Source: Skermanella rosea
Lineage (GTDB): Bacteria; Pseudomonadota; Alphaproteobacteria; Azospirillales; Azospirillaceae
Assembly (NCBI RefSeq): GCF_016806835.2
Contig: NZ_CP086111.1
Coordinates: 4,147,471-4,211,470 of the forward strand
Length of the DNA: 64,000 nucleotides
Direction of reading: 5' to 3'
Part shown: one piece after another, positions 59,399-64,000 of the stretch
How the letters are laid out: each line of letters begins with the position of its first letter
Numbering within the stretch: position 1 is the stretch's first letter
Program-made: the position numbers and the translations under genes
Notes under the pieces: model-generated
The model's input: only the letters and a program-made list of their open reading frames with translations
What the model was told of the DNA's origin: nothing
Databases searched by the model: none

Positions 59399-60496
59399 AT
59401 GAAAAGACGTCAATTCCTCACCACGGGCGCGGCCGGTGGCGCCGCAGCGCTGGGTGCCGCCGCAAGCTTTCCGGCTCCCGCCATTTCCCAGGGCCGCCAG
59501 CAGTGGACGATGGTCACGTCCTGGCCCAAGAACGCTCCCGGCGTCGGCGTCAACGCCCAGCGGGCCGCCGACATGATCGGGGCGCTGAGCGGCGGCCGGC
59601 TCACGGTCAAGCTCTATGCCGCCGGCGAGCTGGTCCCGCCGTTCGAGGCGTTCGACGCCGTCGCCAGCGGCACCGCCGACATGCTGCACGCCACGCCCTA
59701 TTACTGGCAGGGCAAGAATCCGGTGTTCCACTGGTTCACCGGCGTGCCGTTCGGCCTGACGGCGGCCGAGTTCAGCGGCTGGATCTATTACGGCGGCGGC
59801 CAGCAGCTGTGGGACGAAGCCTACGCGCCCTTCGGCGTCAAGCCGTTCTACGCCGGCAACAGCGGCGTCCAGGCGGGCGGATGGTTCGTGCGCGAGGTCA
59901 CCGGCCTGGCCGACCTGCGCGGCCGGAAGTTCCGGATCGCCGGCCTGGGCGGCGCCGTGATGCAGAAGATGGGCGTCAACGTCGTGCTGACGCCGCCGGG
60001 CGAGATCTTCGCCGCCCTTCAGTCGGGCGCGGTCGACGCGGCGGAGTGGGTCGGCCCCTGGAACGACCTTGCGTTCGGCCTGTACCAGATCGCCAAGTTC
60101 TACTACCTGCCCGCCTTCCACGAGGCCGGGCCGGCGCTCGAGATCAGCGTCAACAAGCAGAAATACGACGCCCTGCCGAAGGATCTCCAGCAGATCGTCG
60201 CGGCCGCGGCCCAGGCGACGGCGACCACCACGCTGGCCGACTTCACCTATCACAATGCCCAGTCTCTGGAACCGCTGGTCCGCGACCACGGCGTGCAGCT
60301 CCGGGAATGGCCGGAGGAGGTGGCGGTCGAGATGGGCCGGGCGACCCGCGAGGTCATGGCCGAGATTTCCGCCTCGAACGACATGACCCGGAAGGTCCAT
60401 GCCTCCTTCTCCGCCGCCCTGGAGAAATCCCGCGCCTGGAGCCGGTGGAGCGACCTCGCCTACCTGAACCTGCGCGAGAAGGCGCTCGGCGCCTGA
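59399..60496 (+). CDS. TRAP transporter substrate-binding protein (DctP family), Tat signal
   Basis: The protein has 365 residues from ATG 59399. The first 33 residues are a twin-arginine signal (MKRRQFLTTGAAGGAAALGA) with cleavage expected near SFPAPAISQ. The mature part has DctP features: TMVTSWPKNAPGVGV, GELVPPFEAFDAVASGTADM, LRGRKFRIAGLGGAVMQKMG and EIFAALQSGAVDAAEWVGPWND. This suits dicarboxylate/keto-acid or other organic-acid TRAP proteins of the YiaO/DctP group. No DctQ or DctM membrane genes are in the window, so it is an orphan here. The frame is open upstream but the Tat signal decides the start. Confidence 0.92.
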   Translation: MKRRQFLTTGAAGGAAALGAAASFPAPAISQGRQQWTMVTSWPKNAPGVGVNAQRAADMIGALSGGRLTVKLYAAGELVPPFEAFDAVASGTADMLHATPYYWQGKNPVFHWFTGVPFGLTAAEFSGWIYYGGGQQLWDEAYAPFGVKPFYAGNSGVQAGGWFVREVTGLADLRGRKFRIAGLGGAVMQKMGVNVVLTPPGEIFAALQSGAVDAAEWVGPWNDLAFGLYQIAKFYYLPAFHEAGPALEISVNKQKYDALPKDLQQIVAAAAQATATTTLADFTYHNAQSLEPLVRDHGVQLREWPEEVAVEMGRATREVMAEISASNDMTRKVHASFSAALEKSRAWSRWSDLAYLNLREKALGA

Positions 60497-60515
60497 GCCG
60501 TCCCGTCCCTCGCCC

Positions 60516-60542
60516 GGGGCCGCGCTGTTAGGGCGCGGCCCC
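60516..60542 (+). terminator. GC-rich hairpin after the TRAP binding protein gene
   Basis: GGGGCCGCGC and GCGCGGCCCC form a perfect 10-base stem with a 7-base loop, 20 bases after the stop codon. There is no T-run, so a Rho-dependent or weak terminator, or RNA stabiliser, is possible. Confidence 0.55.
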
Positions 60543-60628
60543 CGACCGCGCCGTCGAGGTAGACACGGGATCGCCCGCCACCCATAAAGTCTCCCCGTTC
60601 GTTCCTGGGCACAAGGCGGAATGCGACG

Positions 60629-61441
60629 ATGGACCTCGACGAGCCGATGCGGATCGACGGCGACATGGCCGTGCTCCGGTCCCGCCGGACGCGCTGGATC
60701 ACCCGGGTGGGGCTCGCGGTCCTGATCCTGCTGGTTCTGGTTCCGGCCATCGATCTCGGCATCTCCCGCCTGTTCTATGACACTGCCGGGGGCTTCGTCT
60801 GGCGTAACCGGCCGATGCCGGAGGCGATCCATGCCGCGATCCAGGTCCTCGCGCGGATCATCGGCGCGGCGACCCTCCTGGCCTTCCTCTATACCGCCGG
60901 ACGCTCGCTGTGGAACCTGCTGCGGACCTGCGAGGGCACGCCGGCGGTCCTCCTCGGGCTCGGGCCTCGAAGCTGGGCCTTCCTGTTCCTGGGCCTGGTG
61001 CTCGGACCCGGGCTGGTCGCCAACGTCGTGCTGAAGGACATGTGGAACCGCGCCCGGCCGGTACAGGTGGCGGAGTTCGGCGGCGACCAGTATTTCAGCC
61101 CCCCGATGGTGATCAGCAACCAGTGCGAAAAGAACTGTTCGTTCGTCGCCGGCGACGCGGCCATGGGGTTCTACCTGCACATCTTCGCCTATGTGGCGTT
61201 GCGGCGCTTCGCCGGACCGTTGCTCGTCGCGGGCATGGCAGCCGGGCTCGCCGCGGGGCTCCTCAGGATCGGCATGGGAGCCCATTTCTTCAGTGACGTG
61301 ATCTATGCCGGAGTTTTCATGACCTTGACCATCGCCGGGCTGCACGCCGCCATGTTCTCGCCCAGGCAGACCCTGGACCTGTGGCGCCGCTGGACGCCCT
61401 GGTGCGACAGCCGCTGGCCGTCGCGCGAAGGGCGGTCCTGA
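60629..61441 (+). CDS. PAP2 family phosphatase with altered motif 2
   Basis: The protein has 270 residues with about five or six membrane helices. Motif 1, KDMWNRARP, is near residue 136. Motif 2 reads CSFVAGDAAMGF near 172, with Asp in place of the usual His of the SGH triad. Motif 3, RIGMGAHFFSDV, is near 215. Members dephosphorylate lipid phosphates at the membrane. It is TGATG-coupled with the oxidoreductase gene downstream. I would keep the function open until the changed motif is tested. Confidence 0.85.
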   Translation: MDLDEPMRIDGDMAVLRSRRTRWITRVGLAVLILLVLVPAIDLGISRLFYDTAGGFVWRNRPMPEAIHAAIQVLARIIGAATLLAFLYTAGRSLWNLLRTCEGTPAVLLGLGPRSWAFLFLGLVLGPGLVANVVLKDMWNRARPVQVAEFGGDQYFSPPMVISNQCEKNCSFVAGDAAMGFYLHIFAYVALRRFAGPLLVAGMAAGLAAGLLRIGMGAHFFSDVIYAGVFMTLTIAGLHAAMFSPRQTLDLWRRWTPWCDSRWPSREGRS

Positions 61442-62718
61442 TGGCCGGCCGCGGCCATCCCCGTTCCTGGTATTCCGAGACCGCCCTGCCCCAACCCGAT
61501 CATCCGCCGCTGGCGGGCGATCTGCGGTGCGACGTCTGCGTCGTGGGCGGCGGCTATACCGGGCTTTCCGCGGCCCTGCACCTGGCGGAGCGGGGCTATG
61601 ACGTCGTGCTGCTGGAGGCGGAGCGGATCGGCTGGGGCGCCTCGGGACGGAACGGCGGGCAGATCGTCACGGCGTACAATCCCTCCATGGGGACCATGGA
61701 GGGATGGGTCGGCAAGGACGACTCGCGCCTGCTGTGGGAACTCGGCGAGGAATCGAAACGGATCCTGGCGGACCGTGTGGAGCGCCACGCCATCGACTGC
61801 GACCTGCGCTGGGGCTACGTCCTGGCGGCGCTGAAGCAGCGGCAGCTTGCCGGGCTGCGCGAGATGGAAGCGGAATGGAGCGGCGACTACGGCTACCACG
61901 AGGCACGCCTGCTGGACCGGGACGAGATACGCTCGATGGTCGCGTCCGATGCCTATGTCGGCGGGCTGTTCGACGGCGGCAGCGGGCAGCTCCATCCGCT
62001 GAACTATGCGATCGGACTGGGCCGCGCCGCGACCGGGGCGGGCGTCCGGATCTTCGAGGGTTCCCGGGTCGAACGGCTCGACACCGGCACGATGCCTGCC
62101 GCCCACGCCGCAGCGGGCACGGTCCGGGCGGACTACCTTGTCCTGGCGGGCAACGCCTATCTGGGCGGGCTGGTGCCGGAACTGGCGGCGAAGATCATGC
62201 CGGTCGCGACATACATGATCGCGACGGAGCCGCTGGGCGAGGAACGCGCGACGTCCCTGATCCCGTGCGGACACGCGGTCGCCGACGTCAATTTCGTTCT
62301 GAACTACTACCGGCGCTCGCCCGACCACCGGCTGCTGTTCGGCGGCGGCGTCAGCTATTCGGGGCTCGACCGGCCGGACCTGAAGCGTATCCTGCGCCGC
62401 ACGATGCTGCGCTATTTCCCGCAGCTGGCCGATGCCGGGATCGACCATTGCTGGGGCGGCCATGTGGCGATCACGCTGAACCGCACGCCCCATTTCGGGC
62501 GGATCGGCTCCAACACCTTTTTCGCCCAGGGCTATTCGGGCCACGGCGTGGCGCTCACCGGCCTTGCCGGGAAGCTGATCGCCGAGGCGGTCGGCGGGAC
62601 CGCGGAACGGTTCGACGTCTTCGCCCGCCTGCCGCACCAGCGTTTCCCCGGCGGCCCCGCCCGGATGCCCCTGCTGGTGCTCGCCATGGCCTGGTTCCGC
62701 CTGCGCGACCTATTGTGA
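61441..62718 (+). CDS. puuB: FAD-dependent oxidoreductase, gamma-glutamylputrescine oxidase-like
   Basis: The protein has 425 residues of the DAO fold. CVVGGGYTGLSAALHLAERGYDVVLLEAE near residue 30 is the dinucleotide site, GWGASGRNGGQIV near 65 the family hallmark, and YSGHGVALTGLAGKLIAEA near 360 closes the FAD site. The SWYSETALP opening matches PuuB/OrdL proteins. The expected role is oxidation of gamma-glutamylputrescine to the aldehyde, fitting the puuA-like gene nearby. Its ATG shares a base with the PAP2 stop. The symbol is by similarity and context. Confidence 0.87.
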   Translation: MAGRGHPRSWYSETALPQPDHPPLAGDLRCDVCVVGGGYTGLSAALHLAERGYDVVLLEAERIGWGASGRNGGQIVTAYNPSMGTMEGWVGKDDSRLLWELGEESKRILADRVERHAIDCDLRWGYVLAALKQRQLAGLREMEAEWSGDYGYHEARLLDRDEIRSMVASDAYVGGLFDGGSGQLHPLNYAIGLGRAATGAGVRIFEGSRVERLDTGTMPAAHAAAGTVRADYLVLAGNAYLGGLVPELAAKIMPVATYMIATEPLGEERATSLIPCGHAVADVNFVLNYYRRSPDHRLLFGGGVSYSGLDRPDLKRILRRTMLRYFPQLADAGIDHCWGGHVAITLNRTPHFGRIGSNTFFAQGYSGHGVALTGLAGKLIAEAVGGTAERFDVFARLPHQRFPGGPARMPLLVLAMAWFRLRDLL

Positions 62719-62785
62719 AAGGGGTATGGCCGGCGCGCGGACAGTGCTCTGATCGATTGCAAAAAAGTCGTAATCTTGGGGACGA

Positions 62786-63565
62786 ATGGTCTTCCCGTTC
62801 CGAGATTCCGTGCCAACAGCCAAGCGTCGATCCGTGCCCCTCAGAATCCTGATCCTGATGCTCGCCCTGCCCTTGTTCTGTGCCGTGGGGCCGGTCCAGG
62901 CCGCGGCGCAATCCTGCTCCGCCCGGCCGCCGCCCCCGACGGTGACGGTCAGGACCGCCCAGACCGACGTTCTCGCCAATGAGGATCTCGGTTTCAGCGA
63001 ACTGACCCGCCTGTTCCGCAAGCCCGGCGCCCACCCCGCCGGGCTGTACACCGGAGCGATCGCAGTCGGCCAGTCGGCCCGGTACCGCTGGGTCGACGAC
63101 GGCAGGGAGATCTGCGTATCCCTGGACACGATCGAGGTGACGCTGACCCTGACCGAGCCGAAGATCTATATCGGGCGCGAACTGGCGGAGGACGCGTGCG
63201 CCCGCGAGTCGGTCTGGCGCCACGAGATCGTCCATTACCGGATCGACCAGGACGTGCTGCAGCGCTTCGCCCCGGTCATGCAGCGCGCCGTCGAGTTCGC
63301 GGCGAAGCAGGCCGGCGGTCAGGTCGCCAGGCGGGAAGCCGATGTCACCCGCATCGGCGAGCGGATGGCGCGGTCGGTCCGCCAGCATGTGGACCGGGTC
63401 TCGCGCGACATGCAGAGCGACCGCGACAGCCTGCACGACCGCCTCGACTCCCGCGAGGAATACGCCCGCACCTCGACCATGTGCTCCCGCGGCGACCTCG
63501 GCAACTCCCGGCCCGTGCTGTGCGCGTCCGAGCCGCACCTTTGCACGAACCTGGAGAAGCCGTGA
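62786..63565 (+). CDS. Secreted protein of unknown family with HExxH motif
   Basis: The protein has 259 residues. A signal peptide (about 17-41, ILILMLALPLFCAVGPVQAAA) is followed by a mature region with five or more cysteines and the zinc-protease-like motif HEIVH (His146, Glu147, His150) in CARESVWRHEIVHYRIDQDVL. A charged helical region follows (about 160-230). I do not recognise the family; the layout recalls DUF922-type proteins but this is uncertain. It starts 67 bases after puuB on the same strand, and ends 15 bases before the convergent aminotransferase. Confidence 0.8.
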   Translation: MVFPFRDSVPTAKRRSVPLRILILMLALPLFCAVGPVQAAAQSCSARPPPPTVTVRTAQTDVLANEDLGFSELTRLFRKPGAHPAGLYTGAIAVGQSARYRWVDDGREICVSLDTIEVTLTLTEPKIYIGRELAEDACARESVWRHEIVHYRIDQDVLQRFAPVMQRAVEFAAKQAGGQVARREADVTRIGERMARSVRQHVDRVSRDMQSDRDSLHDRLDSREEYARTSTMCSRGDLGNSRPVLCASEPHLCTNLEKP

Positions 63566-63580
63566 AGCAGGCCGGGAGTC

Positions 63581-64000
63581 CTACTCGATGGTTTCCAGCA
63601 CCTCGCGCACGGTGGTGAACAGCCGGTCGATCTCGGCCTTCTCGATGATCAGCGGCGGGGACATGGCGATGATGTCGCCGGTGGTCCGAATCATCACGCC
63701 GCGCTCGTAGCACTTCAGGAAGGCTTCGAAGGCCCGCTTGGTCGGCTGGCCGGGCAGCGGTTCCAGCTCGATGCCGGCGATCAGGCCCAGGTTGCGCAGG
63801 TCGATGACGTGGCGTGCCCCCTTCAGGCTGTGGACCGCCGCCTCCCAGTAGGGCGCCAAGTCGGCCGCGCGCTGGAACAGCCCGTCCTCCTGGTAGGTGT
63901 CCAGGGTCGCGAGACCTGCGGCGCAGGCGACGGGATGGCCCGAATAGGTGTAGCCGTGGAACAGCTCGATGGCGCCTTCCGGGCCGGTCATGAAGGCGTC
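63581..64000 (-). CDS. Omega-amino-acid:pyruvate aminotransferase, C-terminal part (runs off window end)
   Basis: The last 140 residues of a class III aminotransferase are in the window; the frame is open through the window end, and the ATG at 63991 is internal. GAIELFHGYTYSGHPVACAAGLATLDTYQEDGLF and VIDLRNLGLIAGIELEPLPG, with VMIRTTGDIIAMSPPLIIEKAEID, match beta-alanine (omega-amino-acid):pyruvate aminotransferases. These use pyruvate to accept the amino group from beta-alanine, GABA or diamines. In this region a role in polyamine or GABA breakdown is a reasonable guess. The PLP-lysine lies outside the window. Confidence 0.88.
   Translation of the reverse strand, partial: DAFMTGPEGAIELFHGYTYSGHPVACAAGLATLDTYQEDGLFQRAADLAPYWEAAVHSLKGARHVIDLRNLGLIAGIELEPLPGQPTKRAFEAFLKCYERGVMIRTTGDIIAMSPPLIIEKAEIDRLFTTVREVLETIE

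Overview
The window is a high-GC (roughly two-thirds G+C) bacterial chromosome segment. The gene content and protein families fit a Rhodospirillales alphaproteobacterium of the Azospirillum/Skermanella kind. This is inferred from the complete alphaproteobacterial-style division and cell-wall (dcw) cluster, an FtsZ with a very long disordered linker, the type A RNase P RNA and the overall family set. No 16S rRNA or other decisive marker is present. I saw no tRNA, rRNA, CRISPR array, prophage or intact insertion sequence. The one mobile-type gene is a frameshifted REP-associated tyrosine transposase (RAYT) beside its own REP doublet.

Layout. 1-4.2 kb: 5' part of a 5-oxoprolinase/hydantoinase gene, a DUF3750 protein, the REP/RAYT island, a GNAT acetyltransferase and a TerB/J-domain protein. 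4.3-7.7 kb: an overlapping trio uup, EamA transporter and AmpD-like amidase. 7.77-8.19 kb: rnpB. 8.19-8.70 kb: an AT-richer control region with a four-repeat MraZ operator. 8.7-28.9 kb: the dcw cluster mraZ-rsmH-ftsL-ftsI-murE-murF-mraY-murD-ftsW-murG-murC-murB-ddl-ftsQ-ftsA-ftsZ-lpxC, nearly all translationally overlapping up to ftsQ, then with separate control regions before ftsA, ftsZ and lpxC. 29-38.3 kb: housekeeping genes (methyltransferase, ribF, MaoC hydratase, SDR, LysE exporter, alpha/beta hydrolase, pyrE, pyrC, hisS). 38.3-41.3 kb: a MacAB/DevBCA-like exporter. 41.4-44.8 kb: an unknown gene, class I aldolase, thiE and an aspartate aminotransferase. 45-50.5 kb: NERD protein, uvrB, a ClpP-family protein with a Ser-His-Asn site, a second LysE exporter, DUF1003 and a small unknown. 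50.6-64 kb: a polyamine region.

The last 13 kb holds together as putrescine metabolism: agmatine deiminase (aguA), a putrescine ABC importer (potI, potH, potG, potF), gamma-glutamylputrescine synthetase-like (puuA) and oxidase-like (puuB) genes, and the 3' end of an omega-amino-acid:pyruvate aminotransferase. Interspersed are an orphan TRAP binding protein, a PAP2 phosphatase with an altered motif, a small lipoprotein, a secreted HExxH protein and a pair of overlapping unknown ORFs.

Most of the window is conserved housekeeping DNA. The items most worth a second look are the compensated REP doublet with its broken RAYT, the reverse-oriented MraZ operator with adjacent GANTC cluster, the ClpP-like protein with Asn at the catalytic Asp position, the secreted HExxH protein, and the overlapping unknown ORFs between potF and puuA.
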